From: Mermis nigrescens
Taxonomy: Eukaryota; Nematoda; Enoplea; Mermithida; Mermithidae
Direction of reading: 5' to 3'
NCBI GenBank assembly: GCA_036768485.1
Contig: JAVLUZ010000655.1
Location: 620,001-684,000 of the forward strand
DNA: 64,000 bases
The notes beneath the pieces were generated by a model, which was given only the letters and a program-made list of their open reading frames with translations, made no database searches and was not told where the DNA came from. Shown here one piece after another: positions 34,634 to 46,322 of this stretch. Each line of letters starts with the position of its first letter. Positions within the stretch are counted from its first letter, which is position 1. The position numbers were made by a program, and so were the translations under genes.

Positions 34634-34992
34634 AGCATACCTGGGCGTGGGGGTTTTGGGGTATGCATCCCCCAGAAACCAAAATATCCCCCCAGAATTC
34701 GATTTTCGAAATTTTCTTGTTTTTTTGCATTTTTTTTGATGCCAATGGATAGTGCTCAATGAGAAACGTTGAAAAATGGTGTTTTTTTCGCTGTATTACC
34801 ATTTTTAAGGCCACTTTTGACCTTTAAAAATCTTGCAGCCCTCTGAATGTTGGTGCTGCCCACGCATCAAAAAATTGCGAAAAAAACAACAACAAATTTC
34901 AAAAATGGAATTCTGGTGGAGGTATTTTGGTTTCTGGGGGGTGCTCTGCTCACCCCAAACCCCTACGCCCAGGTATGGATGCCACCACTTGC
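34634..34992. mobile_element. Two head-to-head family A MITE copies
   Basis: A reverse copy (34634-34865, ending GGTGCTGCCCACGCATC) runs directly into a partial forward copy (34862-34992, starting CATCAAAAAATTGCG and ending CCCAGGTATGG). One has inserted in or recombined with the other. Confidence 0.65.
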
Positions 34993-36533
34993 AAAACAAG
35001 TTTCGTCAATGCGCGATGTTTATTGCTAATATGCGTCACAAGCTGCTTCGTCAATACGCCGTTTCCACATAAACTCAACATTTTGGTGCATTAATGCTTA
35101 TAACTTTTGATCCAATGAAAATTTCGAACAATAAATAATTGTCGTTCATTGGGCTTTCATAAAAAGTAATACAATTTATATGATACCACGCAACTACAGT
35201 GTAGCTGCAGGCCAGAGCATGTATACCTCTTCACCATCGAATAATGAATGCTTGGAATGGCCATTTTTGAGATTAATGCAAGAACTACTTGATAAAGTTC
35301 AATAAAATAATGTGTTCTAGGTAGATAATTTTGAAATAAAACTATTTTGCCAAAAAACGTTTTACTAGCTTATTTTTACAGTATGCTAGGTTCTACAAAG
35401 TGTTCAAACTTTGTATGGTGACTACAGTGTAGAGGTTTTGTTTCATATTTAGCAAAATAAAAAATAGATATTTTTGTGCTCTAAATGTCACCCTTTTTTG
35501 TTTTTCGTGTTTTTTTTGAATAGTTTGTCCAACAATTTCAATATGATTTTTTTCCAATATGGCTGCCCCTTCAGGTATGCATTTTACTTGCGCGATGTTT
35601 AATATTTTTCAATGTTTAAGCACATTTTGGTAAGCCCGATAAAAGCTCATTCGAATGATATTTTATTTGGCTGATTTAGTAAAGAATTGCAGTTTTTCAA
35701 TCAGACCGTCAGAAAGGCTATACTGTGACTTTTGAGGTTTTCAGCTTCATATAATTAAGTGAGCTTCTGACGTATTTCAATTTTTTTCAGTAAATGACTA
35801 GAAAATTTAATATTCTTTCTAATGAGTACTGTCTCATGTTGTGAATCCTTCTAGTTCGTTCAAAAAAAATCAAAAACCTCAAAATTATGCATTGTACAGT
35901 GAAAACAACGTGTGCCTATAATTGTTTGTAAGTAATCAAGTAGTATAAGTAGTATAAGCATGATGTTTGAGTCTATTATGTATAGCTATTAAGCGTACCC
36001 ACCCTTAAAAAGGATATCCCCGCGTGGCGGGCTGTCTCCACGTTATAACATAGCGGTACCCCTGTCATAATACCCTTGCGACCGCCCTCCCTCCACTCAG
36101 TCGATTACTCCTGCTCCAGATAAGCGACTAGAAATAAAAATTTTCTATTTGATTAGCGAAAACCTATAATCGATGCTGTTTTAGCCTCAAAATTGTTTAT
36201 TAAAGGATGAAAAAAATTGTTTATTAATCGATGCTGTTTTTGTTTATTAAAGGAACAAATCGGCTAGAATACACTTAGCGCCTCTGAATCTCTGAAACAC
36301 TGATGAACTATAGTCCGTTCCATAAAGCTTAAATTGAAGTGCCAACAAAAGTGCTTTAAACTAACATTATATTTGTGATATTCTACAGAACACCGATTTA
36401 TAGGAAGACTTTTGCACGGTCAAGCCGCTTTACTGCATCAAGATCTTAAACCACTTTTGTAGCCTGTTTCATGCAAGTTGTCACTTTGTGACTGCGTGTT
36501 CCAATTGCTGTTGTTGTAGCCATATATGTTGTC

Positions 36534-36534
<1 letters not shown>
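34993..36534. other. Intergenic stretch, no gene supported
   Basis: AT-rich. ACTATAGTCCGTTCC at about 36308 resembles the ends of the TIR elements at 6131-6870. CTACAGTGTAG occurs at 35195 and 35424. Confidence 0.4.

Positions 36535-36564
<30 letters not shown>
36535..36564. repeat. (TG)n microsatellite
   Basis: About 13 TG units followed by GTTGTG. Confidence 0.9.
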
Positions 36565-36565
<1 letters not shown>

Positions 36566-36807
36566 TTGTGTCATTTATTACGCACTGTGTTTTTTATCAT
36601 ATGCTGTGTCATTATTCTTATCACGTGTTTTTCTTGGATGTAGAAATTAATCCTTGGTTTGCTTTAGAGGTCCTCTGAACTTTTCTAGAGGTTCAGAGGT
36701 GTAGACGTTGGTGCAACAGAACTTTCGTGCCTCTGAACCTTTAAATGTAAAGGTTCAGAGGCTTTTGGAGCAAAATAACCCGGAGCTGGCCATGATTGCG
36801 ATGCAAG

Positions 36808-37087
36808 CATAGGTGGGCAGCACCAAAATTCTGGGGGGAAGGGGTGAAAAATTTCTGTGGGGGTGAAAAAATTTTCAAAGGTCAAAAAATGGTCTTAAAA
36901 GTGGTCTTATGGCGAAAAACCACCATTTTTCGACGTTTCTCATTGAGCACTATCCAATGGCATCAAAAAATCGTTAAAAAAGCAAAAAAATTTCAAAATC
37001 TGAATTCTGGAGGAATATTTTAATTTCTGGGGAGGGTATTTCAACTTATGGGGGTGCATACCCCCAAACCCCCTCCCCACGCCCAAG
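36808..37087 (+). mobile_element. MITE family A copy (36.8 kb)
   Basis: From GCATAGGTGGGCAGCACC to CCTCCCCACGCCCAAGTGG, with the full set of landmark words. Confidence 0.75.
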
Positions 37088-37514
37088 TGGAAGCCCAAAT
37101 TATCTAGTATGTGCATCCGATTTCGTTTTCGTTTTATAATTTTCCGAATCTTTTAATAAAACTCTTCCATATTTTTTCAAAAACTGCTTTTTATAATTCT
37201 CCGGCTTTTTATGGTTATTTAATATATTTTTGGCAGCATGAAAATTGTTAACGTAGCACATAAGGCTTGAAAATTTGTAAAATAACGTACACATCTTCGC
37301 ATAAGTGATTAATGTAAATCGTGATTTTTATGGTTGTGTACATGCAGCAGCTTTTAACAGCGTAAGTTCTTATAAGATCATTTCAAAAAAGAATGAGAAA
37401 TATATTTCCAAAGATCATTAAAATCGCGCAAACTAATCGTTTTTTCAATCAGGCTGGGACGCCGTCCTTTTTGCACGGACCTTTGCTTAGAAAACGATAA
37501 CGCGAGGGTTAAGC

Positions 37515-37806
37515 CCACACCTGGGCGTGGGAGGGTTGGGGGTGGGTACGCACGCCCCCCCCCCGAAAAACCAAAATAATCCCCCCCAGAAATCAAAATA
37601 ACTCCCCAGAAATCAAAATACCCCCAGAATTCAATTTTTAAAAATTTTTTCGTTTTTTTGCATTTTTTTGCTGCCAATTGATAGTGCTTGATGAGAAACG
37701 TCGAAAAATGGTGTTTTTTCACGCCATACCAACATTTTTAGGGCTATGTTTTGACCTTTGAAAAATCGTGCATCTCCCCAGAATTTTCTTGCTGCCCACG
37801 TATGGT
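37515..37806 (-). mobile_element. MITE family A copy (37.5 kb)
   Basis: Reverse copy from CACACCTGGGCGTGGG to CTGCCCACGTATGG. Adjacent to a forward copy 45 bp away, giving an inverted pair. Confidence 0.75.
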
Positions 37807-37849
37807 TAAACACGCTTTATCGCCGACTGTTTTTCCCGGTTCACAAGCA

Positions 37850-38108
37850 TACGTAGGCAGCAAGAAAATTCTGGGGGGGTGCAAGATTTTTTGAAGGTCA
37901 AAAAGTGGCCTTAAAAATGGTGGTATGGCGATAAAAACACCATTTTTCGACGTTTCTCATCAAGCACTATCCATTGGCATCAAAAAAATTGCGAAAAAAA
38001 CGAAAAAAAATTTAAAAAAATTGAATTCTGGGGGGTATTTTGATTTCTGGGGAGGGGGTATTTTGGTTTCTGGGGGTGCATACCCCCCAAACCCCCCACG
38101 CCCAGGTG
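37850..38108 (+). mobile_element. MITE family A copy (37.9 kb)
   Basis: Forward copy from GCATACGTAGGCAGCAAG to CCCACGCCCAGGTGTG. Followed at 38140-38250 by a short CGGCGATATCGG-type repeat. Confidence 0.75.
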
Positions 38109-38139
38109 TGTTCACAAGTGCCCGATTTCCCCGATTTCC

Positions 38140-38255
38140 TGTTGGCGATATCGGCGACATTGCCGATTTTTTCGGCGATATCGGTGATTTGTGTCGGCGA
38201 CATCGGCGACATCGTTAACTTTTTTTGGCGATATCGCCGACTGACATCGGGAGAA
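38140..38255. repeat. GATATCGGCGACATCGGC short-unit repeat
   Basis: Irregular repeats of CGGCGAYATCG over about 115 bp, GC-richer than the surroundings. Confidence 0.6.
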
Positions 38256-38891
38256 TATGATCCGTTTCTATTTCTCCGCGATATCGCTAACAATTTGTGT
38301 ACAAAGTATAGTACAGTCAGTGGAAAAAATATGTGTTCGCGTATGGCATGCTATGCATTAAATAATTAGCTATTTTTCCACATACATGAATTTTTAATGA
38401 GCATAGAGCAGCAAATTGAGGTAGACTATAGAAAAGTGAATAAATTTAATGAATTAGGATGAATAAATTGATAAATTTAAATGAACTATTAAATAATAAT
38501 TCAATTAATTAATTATTTTATTAATCGAAATACTGCATTAAGAATGGATTCATTGAATGAAAAATTGGAAATTAAATTTCTCGAATTAGCTTTTAAGGGC
38601 AGGGACTAATTTAATAATATCCTATGCCTTTCGACTTATAGAATCCTTAATTTTCTGAGACAGTTGTGCACTGATTTCCTTCAATTTTTCTGACATATCA
38701 AAAATACCAGAGGCGTAGCCAGGATTTTGGTTCGGAGAGGCACACATGTAAATTTTTTTAATGTTTTTGGAGTGTTCAAACGCGTTTTTACTATTTATCT
38801 ATTATTGTACCACGTTTGCACATTTCATTTCCAAAACATGATTCTGTTCTGTCTATCGCTTTTCATACCATCGCGCATTTCACAAGAATCA
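38256..38891. other. Intergenic stretch before the second 3.84-kb copy
   Basis: AT-rich; holds GAGGCGTAGCCAGGATTTTG at 38710, a repeat-end motif also seen near 15527 and 16773. No gene supported. Confidence 0.4.
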
Positions 38892-41800
38892 TAGGTAGCG
38901 CGTTAGCGCGTACCTATAATATACTTGGGTACCCCCAACACCTGGGCACCCCCCTACAGCTATAACGGTACACTTCTGGAAGGTGCGGTTTTTTTTAAAA
39001 GAAAGATAATAAACAAATTTGCTGCCCGTGTGTTTTTGTTTTTCTTGAAACTCAAAATTGACTGTATAAAGAAGGTGTAAAGTTTTTGTGTAACGTTATA
39101 ACATAGGACAAATTTTGGGACATTTTTACTGCGGCATGTGGACAACTGAGTATTGATGACTCGAAGAATTGAACAGAATAGGATAATAGAGGGATGAATT
39201 CTACAGATGACCCGTTTTTTATTTTTTGAAATTCGCATTATTTATCGAACGGCAGTGTAAAGAGTGCGAAAATCTGGGGGTGAAAAAGCACTTTTTGGTC
39301 GATTTTTCAACCTTCCTATGTCCGATACTAACTCCGGTTTTGAGGTTTTTAAAATGTTTTCTGACAGAAATGTAGAGCGGATCAAGGGCTACATTCTGCA
39401 TATAAGCAAAGTCTTCTATGCTCTATGGTGAGTTAGATCCTGGGGTTTAAAGTTTACACTCTAGTGGATGGTGTAAAAAAACGGATTTTAACTAAGATTT
39501 CTCTGCCAAATTTTTCCGTTTATGAGTCAGTGCAAATCGAAGACAGCATTAATAAAGTGCCTTACAGGGGCTAAACATCGCAGCAAACCGCATTTAAAAA
39601 AACGCAATATTGAGTTATTTATGGGGGTGTAAAGTTCGAAATCAGAGGTAAAAAATGGGCTGAAAAACACGTTTTTTCCGAAGTTTGATTGATAAATCAT
39701 GCCAAATAATTTTTGCAACAGAATTTTGGCACACAGGAATGTACTACGATTTAAAAGCTACAAATTGTACCAAACCGAATTTCTTTAAACTCCATGGGGA
39801 GTTCGGTACGGAATTTTAAAGTTTACAGTGTTCTAAATGATGGAAAATACGTTTTTGTTGCGTTTTTTGTTCGCCACTTTCTCCGTCCAGAAGTCGGGAT
39901 AAGTCTAATAGAATAAAAATAAAGTGCTTTATATCGGATGCATGTCAAAGCAAATTGTCTATACATTAATATTTAGCGAGTGTAAAGTCAAAAATTTGGA
40001 GTCTAAAATGCGTTTCTGTCTTGTTTTTTCTGCCTGCTTCTCCGGATACGAGTCAGGGACACGTTTATCAAGTCTAGAAATGGACCAGGAACCAAATTTG
40101 ATATGCCAGTCTGGCACATATGTTTACACTCTACGGTGTTGTAAAGTAGTTTACACCAATTGTTAGTTTGCCCATAGAACATTATGTAGACTTAATTTTT
40201 TCATAAATATCAATCGTAATATCGGAACAATATCAAAATTACGAATCTGACTAAATCTTCTTTACACTAGGTGTTTACATGAAGTTTACACTACATATGT
40301 ATTTATCTTCGTTTTTGAGCATTCCAGAAACCTAATTTTTTCCTGGAGTCTAGAAGTTTTCAAAGGATCATATGTGAGACGTCACGTAGGTGCGTTTGTT
40401 TACATCCAACAGTGATGTAAAGTAGTTTACACTCATTGTTTATATGTCCTCAGACCATTGTAGAGACATAATTTTTTCATGAATGTTGATCATAATATCC
40501 GAGTAATTTTTTACACTGCATGTTAGCCTTTGTTCTAGAGCATTGCAAAATCCGAAATTTTTTCCTGAGATATAAAAATTTACAGGGAATGAAATATATA
40601 CGTCAGTTGGGCGCGCTTGCTTACACTCAACAGTATTGCAAAGTGGTTTAAACCTAATGTTTATTGTCTTTAAAACATTATGGACTCATTTTTAAATAAA
40701 TGTTGAAAGTAATATGGGAGCAATATCAAAATTACGAATCCGACTAAAATATTCTTTACGCTATGTGTTTGTGTAAAGTTTACATTACGTGTTAACCTTA
40801 ATTCGATAGACTTGCAGAGACTTTGTAACTGAAGTCAAGAAATTTTCAAGGATTCGTATGTGAGACATCAATTAAGTGAGTTTGTTTACCCTCAAAAGTA
40901 ATCTAAAGTGATTTAAAAGTTATGTTCAAGTGTCCTTAGATCATTGAAGAGATGTAATTTTGTCTTAAATGGGTTGCATTAAAGTTAAATCCTTCTTAGC
41001 CGTGTTTATAATATGTTTCACAAAATCTTGCACATGGAGAGCTATCGTTTAATTGATGTAAATTGCCTGCAAAAGTGGTTTAAAATGAACCAGCAATCAC
41101 ACTACTGTGCACAGAAGTCGACAAAGATATGCAGCTTTATTGTAATCATGTACATTAATAAGCCGTAAACTGTTAGTATTCTCTACACCTAGTAGTTGTG
41201 TAAAGTTTGCACTATTCATTTGTTGTTAATATGTAGTCTATACTACAAATTTATTTTACTACCAAATCGAAGCGTTAGTGTTCCTTACATTTGATATTTG
41301 CGTGAAGTTTTTGAATTTTTGCCGAAAAACTTTGCCTTCTAATTTACCAACATCCCGCCTTTTCCATTTTCTTAAAGTTTAAAATCTTTTATAAGTCTCT
41401 TAATAATTTAATAGTAGGTTTTAACTTTAAGTTTCTCTTGGTTTACAACTCTCGCTTAGCAAGCTCATTTTTCAAAACTTTTTCATAGTGATCAGATTAG
41501 TCGCGTTTAGTTTGGAATTGGTGGACGGTCGTTATTTTATTACTCGGCTTAAATAAACCAAGTGACTATCTTTTGATTATTTTCTTTATCGCAAATTCAA
41601 ACACCCTATTTTCAATTTTAAAATTGACCCAATTTTCAATTTGAAAATTGATCCAATTTTCAATTTGAAAATTGAAAATTGGGTGTTTTCAATTTCAAAA
41701 GTCACAACACATTGTGCTTGTGTATTGATTGAGTGAGGATTTGCAATGTGAATTCGTTGGTTAAATATTTGTGCTTGATTATAAGTGAACTGCACATTAA

Positions 41801-42759
41801 GAAGAAATAACTTAATGGAGTTTTAATTTGAAAATGGATGGTGTCAATAAGGTTGTCTTGTTTAAAAAGGATAATGCTGATGTTAAGAACAATATTGTTT
41901 TCCGCGTTCCTGGACTGTTGTCATTATTGTGGCATATTACTGATTGTGTTTACTGACTGATGTACTGAAATCACGCTAATTAAAAGTAGTGTACTAGCAA
42001 AGAAAAATGCTCCGATGGAACAAAAAAGATGAATATACTTGGAATTGTGGATTATTATGGATGTAAAAGGAAGGGACTAGGAAAAATCTACCTAAAGTCG
42101 GAAAATCTGCTAAAAATCACACTTTCTCTAAGCAACGCAAAAAATCGATGTATATTCTGCGGCCTCTAAAAAAGTGTCTTTTTTAAATAATGTTCGAAGT
42201 TTCAGATAAGAGTGTATAAACGTAATCTATCAAGGTTACTTTTTTAAAGTGCTGGCACCTGATTGATAGAAAACTAAGAGGTATTGTATTTAAAGTTCTT
42301 TTATTTTGTTATGAGCATTACAGCAAGCAAAGCAGGAGCCGATTGATTAGTGCATACAATCGTTTCGGGCATGCTAGTGTATCTACATTAAGTCTGTTTC
42401 AAGTCAACTTACGCGTTTCCTACTGTTTTAAACCAACCATGTCTTCAATTGTCTTCGATGTTTGCTATTTCATTCAATTGGCTTGGAAGACTGTTAGTTT
42501 ACTTAATATCATTTCCCATAGCTACTGCATAGCTAACGTGCTGCTGTTTCAATCATTGTTATGGTTGAATATTTATTTTAATCTGTTGGCCGCAGAATAT
42601 ACATCGATTTTTTGCGTTGCTTAGAGAAAGTGTGATTTTTAGCAGATTTTCCGACTTTAGGTAGATTTTTCCTAGTCCCCTCCTTTTACATCCATAATAA
42701 TCCACAATTCCAAGTATATTCATCTTTTTTGTTCCATCGGAGCATTTTTCTTTGCTAGT
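38892..42759 (+). repeat. 3.84-kb repeat, copy 2
   Basis: Direct copy of 27410-31250 with scattered substitutions and small indels. The three-unit palindromic array at 41605-41687 gives most of the length difference. The terminal foldback is at 41993-42759. It ends about 95 bp before the Polinton. Confidence 0.85.
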
Positions 42760-42854
42760 CACAAAATGTTTAAATCGTTTTTTTTATTTAGCTACAAGGC
42801 TATTTGAAAATTATAACGTTAACGATTACATAGCTTCGTCTGGCACCTACCATA

Positions 42855-43290
42855 AGTAGTAAGTAATGCTACCCTAGACCGCAAATTTGCGGTCTAGGGT
42901 AACATATCAATACTAAATATATAAGTCACCATGTTTTGTACAGTTTTCGTGTTATGTAAATAGTGTCGTTCAATACATCACAGTCCATACGCAAAATGTA
43001 AACAGCAAAGTGCAGTCGGCGAATAATCCAATTAATCGGGTAAATACTGTAAGTTACTTATCACAATAGCGTAAACAGCAGGTATCTTTTTCAAGGTGTT
43101 TTGTACAATATTTGTCGGGTTAAGTAAACAGCACTGTGCTGCTGGACGAAAATCAGCATTTCTAGACCGCAATTCAGCGGTCTAACATATAGGTCAGCAT
43201 GTTTTGTGCAGTTTTCGTGTTATGTAAATAGTATCATACATACAGTACATCACAGTCCATACGCAAAATCTAAACAGCAATGAGCAGTCG
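42855..43290 (+). repeat. Polinton left terminal inverted repeat
   Basis: About 430 bp matching the right end in reverse. It contains two tandem sub-repeats of about 290 bp, each starting with a palindrome (42870-42901 and 43163-43184, arms TAGACCGC) followed by GTTTTGTRCAGTTTTCGTG and GTACATCACAGTCCATACGC-like words. The outermost palindrome is 32 bp and perfect. The second sub-repeat continues to about 43320. Confidence 0.85.
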
Positions 43291-43649
43291 GTGGATAATC
43301 CAATTAATGTTACCTATCATGATGGCTCATATAGCCAGGCATCTTTTGCCGTTTATTTATCTAAATAATCAGCACACGTGCTTAGGTACCTGCGTACTTA
43401 TATGTGCAAAATTACACGTTGGCTTAAGCTAATATCCGTATGTTGTACCTCTGTAGTAGCTTTATTTTTGCTACTCAGACCGCTTTTAGTTAAAGTATGC
43501 AGATATTACCTACCTACCTATTAATACCTATTGCTAATGCTAACAGGTTTCAGTCTATGTGCAGATTATTTTATTATTGCACCAAGTCCTTCACCAAGCG
43601 TAACAAATTAAAGTTTTATAAATTAAATAAATATTCAGTTGGTATTTGC

Positions 43650-43890
43650 ATTACAAATAAATATAAAACACCATCTTTTATGTATTAAATTATTAAATAT
43701 ATCGCCACAATTAATTAAAATTGCATAAATATTCCGCCGGCACGTGCATTACAATTAAATATAAATAGCCATCTTAAACATTAAATAAACGAACATATCG
43801 CCGTGGTTGAATAAAAAGCGCTTACAGTTAAATATAAAGCGTCATCTTCTACGTATAAAATTATTCAAAATATCGCCTTGGTTAAATAAA
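43650..43890. repeat. Diverged tandem repeat in Polinton left subterminal DNA
   Basis: ATATCGCC words at about 43700, 43796 and 43869 with AAATATAAA and CATCTT alongside suggest three decayed units of about 75-97 bp downstream of the left PC4-like gene. Confidence 0.4.
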
Positions 43891-43900
43891 AAGTGCACGC

Positions 43901-45546
43901 TTAAATCTTAAATGAAGTTTCGGGTAATTTGAATTCATCAATGAATAAATCATCATGATTTATTTCTTCTAAATTATCATCTACAATCTGCGCATCGGAA
44001 AGCAAAATTTTTTGTCTCCACTTACTCAGACCATCGTCAGCTGCGCCGCTGTTTGTTGCGTCTGGAGATGCGGGCGAGTCGAATGTAATCACTTGGTCGA
44101 GCGGTTTTTTCTCGACTACAAGTGCAAAAAGAATTACATAAATTATTTATTAAATGTAATATTTGGTAACAATAAATATTTTGCTTTATTATTAATTTTC
44201 ATGAATCTTAAAATTTTTATCATAAAATTTAGACGACACCACGAATATTATTTTACATAATTATTAATAATTAGGTAGGCTATGTAGCAGAAAATTTAAT
44301 TTAGAAGGTAACAGCTCACATTGTACCACATAAGTATTAACAAATTTAATTAATAAATAATGTAATATTTTATTATTTTTAACGAAGAGTAGACACAGGT
44401 TTTATATAAACATTGCAATCTAATCATTAAATAGTATAATGAAGAAAAATTTTTAAACAAAAACAATCCTTATAATTTTTATAGATATTTCACCTTCTTC
44501 TAGAGCCGCCTGGACTACGTCAAGACGCTTCACTTTTTTCGTTTCTAGAATACCGTCATCAATATCGTCAAATTTTTTCTTCTTTGAGATTTGATACCCA
44601 CATTCTAAATTAAAGCATGCAATCAATAAATATTATTGCAAGTAAAAACAACATTATAAACGGATAAAAATTTATTATAAACAAAATAAATTATATTTAA
44701 TATATATTTATAAATTAATATATTTATATATTATAATAATAATAATAATAATATCCGTTCTCACCTGGGCATTTGATAAAGCATGTGTCCGATTCGGCAC
44801 TTTCTTTCACCTTCGTGTCATTTCCACGGAACCCAGGCTCATTCGATTTCCAGTTGATAAAATCTTTAAAAATATAAATATGAAATAAAAAAATATTATT
44901 TTTAATCTATTACGCGTTTATTACAGCAATTTCAATCAAATATTTTGCATAATTATTTTTTTTGCGCAAAGCTGATAAATTACAATATACAATAATAATT
45001 TAAAACAAAAATATCTCAAAAAATAAAATTTATAAATATAATATACTTTAGGAATACAAGTAGTACTAAGACTTGAATTTTCAAGGAAATACATCGAAAA
45101 TTCCAAATTATAATAATTTTGAACGGAGTTAACATACCTTGCACTTCCTTTATAGCCGCGTCGATATATTTCTGCTGATTCCGCCAAGATTCGAATTGAA
45201 TCGGTTTTAAAGTGAATTTTTTTTTCACTTCGTTTTTGAATACCAGAATTTTGGCCGTCGTAACGCCCGATTCCACGTTTACTACAGTATCCCAGGACAG
45301 ATCGATCTCGTCGATTTTTAAACCATAAATAAGGCCATCCATGATTTGGTCAGATGTTTCCACTAAGTTTTCGTACTGGCAGAGCATCAAACTTATTCCA
45401 TTTTTAGTGGGATAAATCTTTTCTTTAGCATAACCCAGATATTGCTTACACTCGCGAAACCCAATATTTACGAAGTTGTTCCATCTTGAAATTATACAGT
45501 AAACGTCTTCACCTAATGCGAAATCGTGGCGACCTTTTTCCGTCAT
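43901..45546 (-). CDS. PC4-like DNA-binding protein, left copy (four exons)
   Basis: Exons on the minus strand: 45546-45138, 44863-44765, 44604-44494, 44115-43901, all joined in phase 1 with GT-AG sites (AAG/GTATGT, CAG/GTGAGA, AAG/GTGAAA; acceptors ending TTTAAAG, TTTAG, TTGTAG), about 277 residues. The first exon resembles the PC4/p15 transcriptional-coactivator fold: FALGEDVYC, VNIGFREC, then NGISLMLCQYENL. A second similar half ends in FTLKPIQFESWRNQ. The C-terminal exon is acidic, ending DDLFIDEFKLP. The start at 45546 is chosen over ATG 45573 because it aligns with the right-hand paralog (59311-60141), whose first exon has the same length. PC4 proteins bind single-stranded DNA; a role in element replication or transcription is inference. 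Confidence 0.7.
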
Positions 45547-45599
45547 ATTAAAAACTTTCAAAGTAAAATTCAACGAAGCCGCTCTCCAATTTTAATTTT

Positions 45600-46322
45600 A
45601 TGTAAAATGATCGAATCGGACCGAAAATTAATCGACTCTAATGTTTACTTCATAAGCAGGCGCGCAGGCATACAATTGCAAAATTTGTTAGGAACAATGG
45701 GCTAACGTGTTTCAATTTCACACTAAAAAGCACCATTATAATTTTAGTTTTCCGAAGCAAAAATAGGGTAAATAAGGTGAGTTTCATTTATTTACAAAAT
45801 GTCTCTATTTTACAATTGTATTTTATTTTACAAATTGAGAAAAGCTTAAGCGCGTAAAATTATAAAAATTTTAGTTGCTTGCCTTTTATTAGCGAAAATC
45901 ATGCCGATTATTTACTGACTGGCGCATACGAAATACATTATTTTAAATTTGTTTGGAAAAATACGTAAAAGTGTTTTGATTTTGTGTTTTTCAGTTTCCT
46001 AACACAAAAATAAAGTAAATAAAGCAGGCCTCGTATTATTTACAAAATGATTGAATGTTATTAATGCACTTCATTTACGTGCAGCATTATAATTTTAGGG
46101 TTAATTCGAATTGTTTGCTTATAGGTAGTTTGTGCAAAAATTTTAATAAAAATTTACGTTTTGCTACTACAAGATTTTTACTGAACGTACAAAACGCAAT
46201 AATTTATGTAAATACTTAGAACCGGTAAGTAAAGCCCCTAAAATTTTATAAGTTTAAAATCGGTGATTTTCAAGTGACTCCTCGACTTAAAGTTTGTTCA
46301 AATTTAGTACGATTTTTCGAAA
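45600..46322. promoter_or_regulatory. Divergent intergenic region between left PC4-like gene and polB
   Basis: About 720 bp of AT-rich DNA between divergent starts, likely holding promoters for both. AATAGGGTAAATAAGGTGAGTTTCATTTATTTACAAAATG near 45765-45800 recurs in diverged form at about 46008-46048. No TATA box can be assigned with confidence. Confidence 0.4.
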